Source: Pontibacter russatus
GTDB taxonomy: Bacteria > Bacteroidota > Bacteroidia > Cytophagales > Hymenobacteraceae
Length of the DNA stretch: 64,000 bases
Direction of reading: 5' to 3'
Assembly: GCF_009931655.1 (NCBI RefSeq)
Contig: NZ_CP047984.1
Coordinates: forward strand, 1,488,001-1,552,000
Shown here: piece after piece, positions 26,930 through 35,192 of the stretch
Position numbering within the stretch: position 1 is the first letter of the stretch
Layout of the letters: every line of letters begins with the position of its first letter
Notes under the pieces: model-generated
Told to the model about the DNA's origin: nothing
Databases searched by the model: none
The model's input: the letters and a program-made list of their open reading frames with translations, nothing else
Translations under genes and position numbers: made by a program

Positions 26930-27934
26930 CTACTCTCCGCCCGCCCGCAGCACGATCTTGCCGAACTGTCTGCCAGCCTCCATGTAGCGCATGGCCTGCT
27001 CCGTCTGCTCCAGCGGAAACACCATATCCACCACGGGCTGCAACTGTTTCTCGTTCACGAGCCGCAGCATTCCGGCAAAATCTTCGGCAGTGCCCATGGT
27101 GCTTCCATATATGGTCAGCTGCTTCCAGAAAATCTCGGCGGGATTTATATGGCCGATCATGCCGGTGGTGCCGCCATATATGCCGATGCGCCCGCCGGGC
27201 TTCGCCAGCTTCACCAGCTGCACAAAGCCCTCCCCGGCGGCGCTGTCGATGACCACGTCGAATCCTCCTGTGTGTGCTTTCAGCTCTTTGCTCCAGCCGT
27301 CCCTGCGGTAGTTTACGCCGCCTGCCGCCCCCAGCGCGCGGGCCTTCTCCAGCTTCTCATCAGCCCCCGACGTTACCCACACCTCGGCACCCGACGCCAC
27401 GGCAAACTGCACGGCAAACAGCGCCACGCCGCCCCCGGCGCCTGTCACCAGCACCTTCTCCGCAGGCTGCAGCTGGCATTTGGTGAACAGGGCGCGGTAG
27501 GCAGTGAGCCCGGCGAGCGGCAGCGCGGCGGCCTGCTCAAAGCTCAGGTGAGGTGGCCGGGGGTGCAGGTTCTGCGCTGGCACCTTCACATATGCTGCAA
27601 ACGAGCCGGGTTGCGGCATGCCCAGAATTTTATAGTCGGCGGAGTGCGCGCGCGGGTTGCTGCCCCAACCAGTGCCGGGGTCCACGATCACCTCCTGCCC
27701 CACCCATGCGGGGTCCACTCCGGCGCCTGCCTCGGAAACCACCCCCGCACAGTCGGAGCCCAGGATGGCAGGATATTCCTTCAGGAAGTAGCGGCCATGC
27801 TGTATCCAGACGTCGCGGCGGTTGAGGGCGGCCGCTTTCACCTGCACCACGGCCTCGCCGGGCCCGGCCACAGGCCTTTCGGTGTCGATAAGGGCCAAAG
27901 GTTTGCCGATCCCCTCCAGGTATACTGCTTTCAT
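26930..27934 (-). CDS. Zinc-independent MDR oxidoreductase (quinone reductase-like)
   Basis: About 334 residues of the medium-chain dehydrogenase/reductase family. The GroES-like N-terminus (MKAVYLEGIGKPLALIDTERPVAGPGEAVV, then AAALNRRDVWI and GSDCAGVV) and the Rossmann loop VTGAGGGVALFAVQFA are clear. The four structural-zinc cysteines of alcohol dehydrogenases are absent, which points to the quinone-oxidoreductase-like branch that uses NADPH. The substrate is unknown. ATG 27934 gives the conserved start; the longer in-frame form adds 27 non-conserved residues. It is divergent from a GNAT gene. Confidence 0.85.
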   Translation of the reverse strand: MKAVYLEGIGKPLALIDTERPVAGPGEAVVQVKAAALNRRDVWIQHGRYFLKEYPAILGSDCAGVVSEAGAGVDPAWVGQEVIVDPGTGWGSNPRAHSADYKILGMPQPGSFAAYVKVPAQNLHPRPPHLSFEQAAALPLAGLTAYRALFTKCQLQPAEKVLVTGAGGGVALFAVQFAVASGAEVWVTSGADEKLEKARALGAAGGVNYRRDGWSKELKAHTGGFDVVIDSAAGEGFVQLVKLAKPGGRIGIYGGTTGMIGHINPAEIFWKQLTIYGSTMGTAEDFAGMLRLVNEKQLQPVVDMVFPLEQTEQAMRYMEAGRQFGKIVLRAGGE

Positions 27935-28075
27935 ATATCTTATCCTCTCTTGGTAAAAGGTGACTGAAAGGTAGAAGTACGGCAAGCGCGTGGAAAAGGG
28001 ACATGGCATTGGCATTTCACTTTCCGGATGATAACTTGCGGCCCACGCTTCACCTTATTACAGCTTGATGTATAT

Positions 28076-28576
28076 ATGAGCCCCAACTACCATATACGCC
28101 CGGCAACTGCCCAAGACTTGCCCGCTATCCTGTACCTTGCGGAAGCCACCTGGGCTCCTACTTACCACAGCATCCTCAGCCGGGAGCAGGTAGCCTACAT
28201 GTTCGGGGAAATATACGCGGAGGAGGCACTGGCCCGGCAGATGCAGGAGGGGCAGACGTTTCTGCTGCTGCTCGAGGACAACCGCCCGATAGGCTTTGCC
28301 GCCTACTCCGCGAAAAGCGAGACAGAAGCCATATATAAACTGAACAAGCTGTACCTGCTGCCGGAGTGCCAGGGGAAGGGCTATGGAAAAGCACTGCTTT
28401 CGGCCGTGGAAGCGGCGGCAAAGCACCGGGGCGCCCGCCTGCTCGACCTGAACGTGAACCGCCACAACAAAGCAAAGCAGTTTTACGAGCGCTGCGGCTA
28501 CCGCGTGCATGCGCAGGAAGACATCCCCATCGGCCCCTTCTGGATGAACGACTACGTGATGCGGAAGCCCCTTTAG
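28076..28576 (+). CDS. GNAT-family N-acetyltransferase
   Basis: About 166 residues. IRPATAQDLPAILYLAEATW begins the GNAT fold, and KLYLLPECQGKGYGKALLSAVE contains the acetyl-CoA loop Q-G-K-G-Y-G; the ending FYERCGYRVHAQEDIPIG is also typical. It transfers an acetyl group to an unknown amine. The ATG at 28076 is preferred to an in-frame start 48 bases upstream that adds an unrelated tail. A strong hairpin follows the stop. Confidence 0.87.
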   Translation: MSPNYHIRPATAQDLPAILYLAEATWAPTYHSILSREQVAYMFGEIYAEEALARQMQEGQTFLLLLEDNRPIGFAAYSAKSETEAIYKLNKLYLLPECQGKGYGKALLSAVEAAAKHRGARLLDLNVNRHNKAKQFYERCGYRVHAQEDIPIGPFWMNDYVMRKPL

Positions 28577-28580
28577 CCCT

Positions 28581-28618
28581 ATATAAAAGGGGCAGCCGGT
28601 TGGCTGCCCCTTTTATAT
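28581..28618. terminator. Bidirectional hairpin terminator
   Basis: Perfect 17-bp arms around GGTT, with a GC core and A/T runs carrying TATA at both ends, between the convergent GNAT and subtilase genes. Confidence 0.88.
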
Positions 28619-28638
28619 ACTTATGTTAAACGTTAAAT

Positions 28639-29862
28639 TTAGTTGTGCGCGATGGGGTCTGCTTTTCCGTCCGGGTCACCTGCCACGTAGCCATCGGTGT
28701 TTATGTTACCGAGCAGCAGCAGTCCGGCCACGTGGGGCGAGGCCATGGAGGTGCCGCTGATGGTGTTATAGGCACCGCCCTTCCAGGTCGATTTAATGTT
28801 CACGCCCGGTGCGCAGAAGTCCACAGGCGGGTTGCCGTAGTTCGAGAAATACGCGAACGCATCTTTGCTGTCCATCGCAGACACCGTATATACGTTGGAG
28901 TGATTCACATGGGCCGGTGAGGAGTTGTTGGCATCGGTGCTCTCGTTGCCGGCGGCCAGCGCAAACTTAATGCCTTTGCCGGCAGCAGCCAAAACCGCCT
29001 CGTCCAGCGCCTTGGATACAGGCCCGCCCAGGCTCATGTTGGCCACGTCACCCGATTTACCGTTGGCGGCCACGTAGTCCACACCGGCGATTACGCCGGA
29101 GTAGGCGCCGCTACCGCGCGCGTCCAGCACCTTCACGGCCACCACCGTCGCACCGTAGGCCACACCTACCACCCCTACACCATTATCTTTTTTAGCGGCT
29201 ATGGTGCCCGCCACATGCGAGCCGTGTCCGTTAAGGTCCTCTGCCGACTCAGCGTCTCTGCCGTTGGTGAACATAGTCACGCTGCGGCTTGCATCCACAT
29301 TCAGGTCCGGGTGGTCCAGGTTGATGCCTGTGTCGATGACCCAGGCCGTTTTGCCCGCACCGCTTGCATAGCCCACGCGGTTAATGCCATAGGGCACTTC
29401 CTCCGGGCCGCTGCCGCCCCCACCAGTGCCCGGCTTGCCGAGCGTCACCATGCGGTCGGGCTCAATATAGGCCACGCGCGGATCTCTGCGCAACGCCGCA
29501 GCCCCGCTTTCCGACATACGCACGGCCATTCCAGCCACCGCCTGCCCATAGGTCTGCTCTATCTTAAAGTCACTCACGCTGTTCTCGGCAAGAATCTGCC
29601 TGCCTGCCTCGCGCACCATGCCTACCCGCTGCGCATACGTGGCGCTGGCGCCCAGGCGCAGGTTCTCGTCTTTTTTAAATACAACTATATACTGCCCGCT
29701 GATAATCGAGCCGTTCTGGCTGTCGGCCTGCGCCACGGCCGCAGGCTCCACCGCATCTGTTGCCTCGTTGTCGCAGGCCGAGAAGGTGCAGGCGGCGGCA
29801 GACACGGCAATACCGAACATAAGAGGGCGCATTACGCCTCTAAAGTGTAAACTGTTTTTCAT
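28639..29862 (-). CDS. Subtilisin-like (S8) serine protease lipoprotein
   Basis: 407 residues. The N-terminus is a lipoprotein signal ending FSAC, with the lipidated Cys30. Residues about 55-138 form an inhibitor-I9-like propeptide (GQYIVVFKKD to RVAYIEPDR). The catalytic domain follows, with Asp177 (DTGIN), His213 (NGHGSHVAGT), Asn306 (AAGNES) and Ser372 (GTSMASPHVAG). It lacks a T9SS sorting domain, so it is probably anchored by lipid. It would degrade or process proteins outside the cytoplasm after removing its propeptide. A candidate promoter lies 60-90 bases upstream. Confidence 0.94.
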   Translation of the reverse strand: MKNSLHFRGVMRPLMFGIAVSAAACTFSACDNEATDAVEPAAVAQADSQNGSIISGQYIVVFKKDENLRLGASATYAQRVGMVREAGRQILAENSVSDFKIEQTYGQAVAGMAVRMSESGAAALRRDPRVAYIEPDRMVTLGKPGTGGGGSGPEEVPYGINRVGYASGAGKTAWVIDTGINLDHPDLNVDASRSVTMFTNGRDAESAEDLNGHGSHVAGTIAAKKDNGVGVVGVAYGATVVAVKVLDARGSGAYSGVIAGVDYVAANGKSGDVANMSLGGPVSKALDEAVLAAAGKGIKFALAAGNESTDANNSSPAHVNHSNVYTVSAMDSKDAFAYFSNYGNPPVDFCAPGVNIKSTWKGGAYNTISGTSMASPHVAGLLLLGNINTDGYVAGDPDGKADPIAHN

Positions 29863-29920
29863 ACTTGTTAAATGGGGGTTAGAAAAGTAAAAAATAAAAT
29901 TGAGTAAAATGACGTCTTAC

Positions 29921-29951
29921 CTAAAGTACCGGCTTTTGTTTTTAAATCCAA
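29921..29951 (-). promoter_or_regulatory. Candidate promoter of the S8 protease
   Basis: On the minus strand TTGG (29951-29948), a 19-base spacer and TACTTTAG (29928-29921), seven of eight matches to TAnnTTTG. Confidence 0.5.
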
Positions 29952-31082
29952 CTTTCTTTCTCCTTTTATTAGGAGGTAAGCGGCACACTTTTAGAGGTAC
30001 TGGCCGCTGACATTCCCTATAGCGTTATCGGATAGACTCTGTTCGTTTAAATTTTCGCTTTATACATACCCCATTCTTGCAAGGATGGAAGAAAACTTAG
30101 CGCAGTGGCGAAAACGCGGCAACTTGGCATACAGGCAGTGTTGGCGAGGCGCAAAACAGCGATAACCTGCAACGAGAACTTATGCCATAAACCCGAAGCG
30201 AGCTTCCTGAAACGCACAAGCCCCTGTTATATCCTGACGCCCGAGCCATCCACACCATCGCCCCGAACGATATGGGATTGCCTTCAGAGGGAGCCAATAT
30301 GGAACTTGCGTAACAGCAGACATAATATGAGCGAGTTCTTACTTTAATTCCCTGCCGCCTTCTCCCGGAAGAGGGTTAAGGTGCAGCCCTGCACTTTAAC
30401 CCTTTCCTCGCTTCAGAGGCATAATGCTCTCCACCTGAGTTTTGTGAGCACATCTGCCAAACTGTTATAAAATATTGATTGGATTAAATATATTTATATC
30501 CATTTATTATTAAAATACAAAATTACTTTCATTTTAGCTTTAAGCTAAGGATGGTGCAGCGGTGGTTTATATATAAAAATCAGTCGGATAATCTTCTGAA
30601 GTATAAAATCCATTAAGCCGATTAACGGATTTTTATATATTAAACAATATATATTGTACTTTTCTAAAAACACTTTCTGTAGGTTATTACTAAAATTTAC
30701 TTTTTAGAAGAATTTGCAACTCTGAATATGGGCTTAAATCATGTTTCTAAAATAGACCATATACATAAATAGGAATAGTTAAACACACTACACCATAAGC
30801 GCTAAGCAGTGATAATAATACAATCTACATGTTGTTACTTCCTTTACCCCCCCTCTGCACGAACTGCTATCATTTAGATCTTTATTCTTTTGATTACACG
30901 CTTAAACCTACTAATACCCGCTTTATAAGGATACTTTATATAGTTACAAGGTATTCCTCACCCATCTACAGAAGCAGATTCCTCCGGCTTTAATAATTCT
31001 CAAATGTGCAATTCACCAATAATCCAAATATGATAATATTAAAACAGGTTACATAAATTTTCAAAGAACTTTGCAAAGCGTG

Positions 31083-31112
31083 TTTGCAGTCATGTTTTTT
31101 TGTATACTTTTG
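31083..31112 (+). promoter_or_regulatory. Strong Bacteroidota-type promoter
   Basis: TTTG (31083-31086), 18-base spacer, TACTTTTG (31105-31112): an exact match to TTTG-N18-20-TAnnTTTG. Predicted start near 31119. It precedes a small ORF at 31152 and the large T9SS protein gene at 31352. Confidence 0.7.
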
Positions 31113-31151
31113 ATGCGAAAGAAATTTAAATCATTTAACAATTGAACGTTT

Positions 31152-31301
31152 ATGAGATATCAACTTTTAGCCAAGGGTATTTCTTTAGCCGTCTTTCAGC
31201 ATCTGGGGGGCAGCGGCCACAGTATTGAGGAAGCTTGTCAGAGTGATAGGCCCTATGGAAGTTGCAACCCCAGCGACATAATAATAATTACGCACCAATA
31301 G
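31152..31301 (+). CDS. Possible 49-residue ORF in the leader of the T9SS protein gene
   Basis: An ATG 33 bases after the predicted transcription start opens 49 codons (MRYQLLAKGISLAVFQHLGG..., ending DIIIITHQ). The peptide is not recognised; it has one moderately hydrophobic stretch and two cysteines. It ends 50 bases before the large gene, so both are probably on one transcript. It may be a small protein, a leader peptide or the remains of a gene. Confidence 0.35.
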   Translation: MRYQLLAKGISLAVFQHLGGSGHSIEEACQSDRPYGSCNPSDIIIITHQ

Positions 31302-31351
31302 TGCAATTTTTGAAAATCATCAAATAGTATAAAAAAAATAAAATACCTGAT

Positions 31352-33763
31352 ATGAAAAGAATTTTACTTTTTGTTATGGCTTCCCTTGCCTTCACTACAC
31401 TTTCCCTGGCGCAGGTAGCCCCCAATTTTGATATTTATGCTTTTCCATCGCGCTTTGATGAAAAGTCGGAGGCGTACTTTGATGCCAATGGATTTACTGC
31501 AAAAGGTATTGAGATAATGACGGAAGGAACCATTGTTTCCTCTACTGACCACTCAGACATCGACCCGGAGAGCATAAAGCGCTGGCTGGACAAGTTCTTC
31601 CCCGGATCTAGCAGCACAGGCAAAGTGGTGCTAGACTGGGAGAGCGGCCCTTACACGGACCTGAGAATCTATCCCAAAACTGACAGTCGCTTCAAAGCCG
31701 CTGAAGCCAAGATGGTTGAGCTGGTAACGCTGGTAAAAAAAATCAGGCCGAATGTTCAGGTTACCCTTTACAGTATTCCTTTCCGCACCTGGAACGTTTG
31801 GCAGAAGGAAAACTATAATACCTCTGGCAAGTTTGACTACCTGATCTCCAAGCTTGATTTCATCTCGCCCTCTCTGTATATCTTATATACTGACGAAGAG
31901 GTAGGACGGGAGCGGAACCTGCAGTACCTGCGCGACAACCTGGAACCGGCCCTGGAATACGGCAAGAAGTACAACAAGCCCGTGATTCCGTTTGTATGGC
32001 ACAGGGTGCATTTCAACAGTCCGCTGTATGGGAAGCAGATTATGCGGAAAGAGACGCTGGCCAGCTACATCAAGTACGTGAAAAACTACTCTTACAACTC
32101 TTATAAGTCTGCGGGCATAACATGGTGGGATGGTGTAGGCGGCCGACTGGATAACCTTGCCGGAATGGATGGGCATTTAAACGGCACTGTGTATGATGCG
32201 GCAACCTATGACGCCATGATTGTTAATTTCGCGCAGCATGTAAAGCAAGTGCTCAACGATGATGTTGCTACTGCGCCCGCACCTGCACCTGCTCCCGCTC
32301 CTGTACCTGAGCCTGAAGCTCAGAAGGTGGTAAGCTACACGCTTTACAACGCCGACACCAAGCAGGAAATCACAACGCTGGCAGAAGGCGCCGTGCTGGA
32401 CCTGTCTGCCCTGCCGACCAAGAACCTGAACATCCGCGCCACTACAAGCCCCGCCACCGTGGGAAGCGTGGTGTTCTCGCTGGGCGGCGCACAGAGCAAG
32501 TCCGTGACAGAGTCTATGCCCGCCTATGACCTGATGGGCGACCAAGGCGCCTGGGTGCCCGCGGAAGGAAGCTACACGCTGAAAGCCACGCCTTACACGG
32601 CCTCCAAAGGAGCCGGAACCGCCGGAGCGGCCCTGAGCATCAGCTTCAAAGTGGTCGCCGCTGCGCCCGCACCCGCACCTGCTCCTGCACCTGAGCCTGA
32701 AGCTCAGAAGGTGGTAAGCTACACGCTTTACAACGCCGACACCAAGCAGGAAATCACAACGCTGGCAGAAGGCGCCGTGCTGGACCTGTCTGCCCTGCCG
32801 ACCAAGAACCTGAACATCCGCGCCACTACAAGCCCCGCCACCGTGGGAAGCGTGGTGTTCTCGCTGGGCGGCGCACAGAGCAAGTCCGTGACAGAGTCTA
32901 TGCCCGCCTATGACCTGATGGGCGACCAAGGCGCCTGGGTGCCCGCGGAAGGAAGCTACACGCTGAAAGCCACGCCTTACACGGCCTCCAAAGGAGCCGG
33001 AACCGCCGGAGCGGCCCTGAGCATCAGCTTCAAAGTGGTCGCCGCTGCGCCCGCACCCGCACCTGCTCCTGCTCCTGCACCTGCTCCTGCACCTGAGCCT
33101 GCTCCTGCGGAAATCACACTGACGCTGGTAAACGCAAGCAATGAAAGTGACATCATGGTCTTGACCGACGGCGCTACCTTAGACCTTTCCAAGCTGCCTA
33201 CCAAGAGCCTGAACGTGCGTGCCAACACGGTTTCCTCTTCTGTGGAAAGTGTAGTGTTGCAGCTGTCCGGCACACAGAGCATGAAGCGCATCGAGTCTGG
33301 AGCCCCTTACACGCTGAGAGGAGATGAGAATGGAGACTACTACGGCTGGACGCCGGCAAGCGGCAGCTACACGCTGAAAGTCATCTCCTACTCCGGAAAC
33401 AAAGCCACCGGCACTGTGCTGAACACCGTGTCAGTGTCCTTCAAGGTGGTGACTGGCCTGAGCACCTCGTCTTCAAGCAGCTTATCCGCAAGGTCGGAGG
33501 TGGCCCCACTCGCAGATGGCCTGTCAGCTTACCCGAACCCTGCCTCTGCCATGCTGAACGTGGAATTCGGCGACACGGGAGAGGGCGCGGCGAAAATCAA
33601 CCTGCTGGACTTCAACGGAAACGTCGTGCTGACACAGGAGGAGCGGACTTCCGCCAGTGGCTTTAAAACGGCGCTTGATGTAAGCAGCCTGAAAAGCGGC
33701 CTCTACATCCTGGAAGTAGTGACTCCCAAGAGCCGCACCTCGCAGCGTATCATTGTAGAATAA
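31352..33763 (+). CDS. T9SS-exported protein with hyaluronidase-like (GH56-like) domain and Ig-like repeats
   Basis: 803 residues. A signal peptide (cleavage near residue 20) leads to a roughly 280-residue domain that resembles GH56 hyaluronidases: KVVLDWESGP puts Asp95 and Glu97 in the DxE arrangement of the catalytic pair, and FISPSLYILY plus NKPVIPFVWHRVHF resemble the later strands. Three Pro-Ala-rich linkers separate three modules of about 110 residues; modules 1 and 2 are identical and module 3 has diverged. The last 85 residues (AYPNPASAMLNVEF ... SGLYILEV ... QRIIVE) are a type A T9SS sorting domain, so it should reach the cell surface. GH56 is an inference by eye; another TIM-barrel glycosidase-like fold is possible. 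Confidence 0.75.
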   Translation: MKRILLFVMASLAFTTLSLAQVAPNFDIYAFPSRFDEKSEAYFDANGFTAKGIEIMTEGTIVSSTDHSDIDPESIKRWLDKFFPGSSSTGKVVLDWESGPYTDLRIYPKTDSRFKAAEAKMVELVTLVKKIRPNVQVTLYSIPFRTWNVWQKENYNTSGKFDYLISKLDFISPSLYILYTDEEVGRERNLQYLRDNLEPALEYGKKYNKPVIPFVWHRVHFNSPLYGKQIMRKETLASYIKYVKNYSYNSYKSAGITWWDGVGGRLDNLAGMDGHLNGTVYDAATYDAMIVNFAQHVKQVLNDDVATAPAPAPAPAPVPEPEAQKVVSYTLYNADTKQEITTLAEGAVLDLSALPTKNLNIRATTSPATVGSVVFSLGGAQSKSVTESMPAYDLMGDQGAWVPAEGSYTLKATPYTASKGAGTAGAALSISFKVVAAAPAPAPAPAPEPEAQKVVSYTLYNADTKQEITTLAEGAVLDLSALPTKNLNIRATTSPATVGSVVFSLGGAQSKSVTESMPAYDLMGDQGAWVPAEGSYTLKATPYTASKGAGTAGAALSISFKVVAAAPAPAPAPAPAPAPAPEPAPAEITLTLVNASNESDIMVLTDGATLDLSKLPTKSLNVRANTVSSSVESVVLQLSGTQSMKRIESGAPYTLRGDENGDYYGWTPASGSYTLKVISYSGNKATGTVLNTVSVSFKVVTGLSTSSSSSLSARSEVAPLADGLSAYPNPASAMLNVEFGDTGEGAAKINLLDFNGNVVLTQEERTSASGFKTALDVSSLKSGLYILEVVTPKSRTSQRIIVE
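32309..33076 (+). repeat. Perfect 384-bp tandem duplication
   Basis: Two copies of a 384-bp unit, 32309-32692 and 32693-33076, appear identical base for base. Each encodes 128 residues: one Ig-like module plus a Pro-Ala linker. The unit length keeps the reading frame. Confidence 0.9.
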
Positions 33764-33805
33764 AAGCCTTACACTGTGTTTGCAGCGCCCTGTGCTGCAG
33801 ATGTT

Positions 33806-33867
33806 ACTCCCGCCTGATGACAAAGGGGCTGGCCATTCGGTCAGCCCCTTTGTCATCAGGCGGGAGT
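33806..33867 (+). terminator. 26-bp hairpin terminator
   Basis: Perfect arms 33806-33831 and 33842-33867 around a 10-base loop that can pair further. It follows the T9SS protein gene by 40 bases. No long T-run, but the stem is very stable. Confidence 0.75.
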
Positions 33868-34318
33868 ATATATGAGTCACATACCGGCCTGATATATATA
33901 TAGCGGAGAGCCTTCCAATTAATACAAGGGCCATCGTGCGTATATAGATATCGCTACAGTATACTTTCTGCCACCCGCCGGAAAAGACAGACACCCGCGT
34001 TTCGAAGAGTTTTTCTGTACAATCGCCTGTTTCTCGTAGCTCCTTTTATTTATCAACAGGCACAAGAAAACAGGTTTGCGGCAGGAGCAACATTTCCTGT
34101 TAAAACGTACCACACCGCTGGTCTCATAAGCCTTGTACAAGGCAAATTAAAAAACCGTTGCACACCCAGAGAACCAATACATAAGAACTGGCCTCCACCC
34201 GGATTGCTTGTCAGCAAATAGTACGGTTATATATAGCCAAACCCATCTTCTCCCTCCTTCTCCTGTGCGTTTGGCCCGTATATTTGTATCTTTAGGAATC
34301 AAGCAAAGCCGACACCCC
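33868..34318. other. Intergenic region before the cyclophilin gene
   Basis: About 450 bases with no gene that I can support. It has two TATATA clusters (near 33868-33902 and 34230) and the cyclophilin promoter at the right end. Confidence 0.45.
34279..34286 (+). promoter_or_regulatory. -7 promoter box of the cyclophilin gene
   Basis: TATATTTG, an exact TAnnTTTG match, 33 bases before the ATG at 34319. The -33 box is weak. Confidence 0.55.
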
Positions 34319-35095
34319 ATGCCAAACATGTTTATCTCCTCTTCTGCTTTAAGGCCTTTCCTGCTGCTAGCCTGTCTTTTCGCCGCAGTTTCCTGTAACC
34401 AGTCCTCCGATGGCGACGCGGCCGCAACGGACACGACCGCCACAGCCGAAGTACCGGAGCAGAAGCTGGTGCCGCTCACCAAAGAGACTGCAGTGGACAC
34501 GCTCACAGCCTTTGGAAAGAAACACCAGGACAGCCTGGCCGTTATCGGCACCCGCCACGGCGAGATTAAAGTGCGGCTCTACAAAGACACGCCGCTGCAC
34601 CGCGCCAACTTTGTGCGCCTGACCAAGGCAGGCTTTTATGACCAGGGCGAGTTTTACAGGGTGATCAAGGGCTTTGCCATTCAGGGCGGCGACTCCGACG
34701 AGCGGAAAATGAGCCAGGGCCCTTACAAAATCCCCAAGGAGATTACCCCGAGGCACATCCACAAGCGCGGCGTACTGGCCATGGCCCGCTACGGCGACGA
34801 TGAGAATCCGGAGAAAGCATCCTCCTCCCACAACTTTTATATCGTGACGGGGCACCCAATCACGGAAGAGGAACTGCGGGCTTTTGAGGAGCGGCACGGC
34901 ATCAAGTACACACCGGAGCAGGTACAGACATATCTGGAAATAGGCGGAGAACCCGGCCTCGACACAGAATATACGGTGTTCGGCGAGGTGGTGGAAGGAA
35001 TGGACGTGGTGGAGAAGATTGAGCAGGAGCCTGTAGACGCATCGGACTGGCCAAGGCGCGTGGTGAAGCACACGGTTAAAATTGTGGAGGAGTAA
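34319..35095 (+). CDS. Cyclophilin-type peptidyl-prolyl isomerase lipoprotein
   Basis: About 258 residues. The signal FLLLACLFAAVSC ends in a lipobox cysteine, so it is probably a periplasm-facing lipoprotein. The cyclophilin domain starts at GTRHGEIKVRLYKDTPLHRANFVRL and contains GEFYRVIKGFAIQGGD, LAMARYG and SSHNFYIV; EYTVFGEVVEGMDVVEKI closes the fold. It speeds proline isomerisation during folding of exported proteins. An alternative ATG lies three codons downstream (34328). Acidic low-complexity sequence links lipid anchor and domain. Confidence 0.92.
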   Translation: MPNMFISSSALRPFLLLACLFAAVSCNQSSDGDAAATDTTATAEVPEQKLVPLTKETAVDTLTAFGKKHQDSLAVIGTRHGEIKVRLYKDTPLHRANFVRLTKAGFYDQGEFYRVIKGFAIQGGDSDERKMSQGPYKIPKEITPRHIHKRGVLAMARYGDDENPEKASSSHNFYIVTGHPITEEELRAFEERHGIKYTPEQVQTYLEIGGEPGLDTEYTVFGEVVEGMDVVEKIEQEPVDASDWPRRVVKHTVKIVEE

Positions 35096-35168
35096 ACGAC
35101 TATATATAAAGAAGGAGAAGGCGCTGCAGGTAATATGCAGCGCCTTCTCCTTCTTTATATATAGTCGT
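35096..35168. terminator. Very long (33-bp) perfect hairpin between convergent genes
   Basis: Arms 35096-35128 and 35136-35168 pair without a mismatch around a 7-base loop; the outer ends carry TATATATA. It begins right after the cyclophilin stop and precedes the stop of the M13 peptidase, so it serves both. Confidence 0.88.
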
Positions 35169-35192
35169 CCGGTTTAGATATGCCTGTTCAGG

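Larger units (their letters stand above)
29863..31151. other. AT-rich gene desert
   Basis: About 1.3 kb without a convincing gene, GC-poor compared with its surroundings. It contains a perfect 14-bp palindrome ACAATATATATTGT at 30644-30657, a GC-richer patch at 30090-30420 that might be a decayed gene or palindromic element, and the promoter of the next transcription unit at the right end. Short ORFs here have no coding look. Confidence 0.55.

Noticed and set aside
30105..30347. 80-codon ORF in the gene desert
   Set aside because: Irregular composition, many rare codons and no similarity that I recognise; possibly a decayed gene but not supportable.
32270..33115. Pro-Ala-rich repeats as a possible CRISPR-like array
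   Set aside because: The repeats are in frame, code for linkers and Ig modules, and lack unique spacers.
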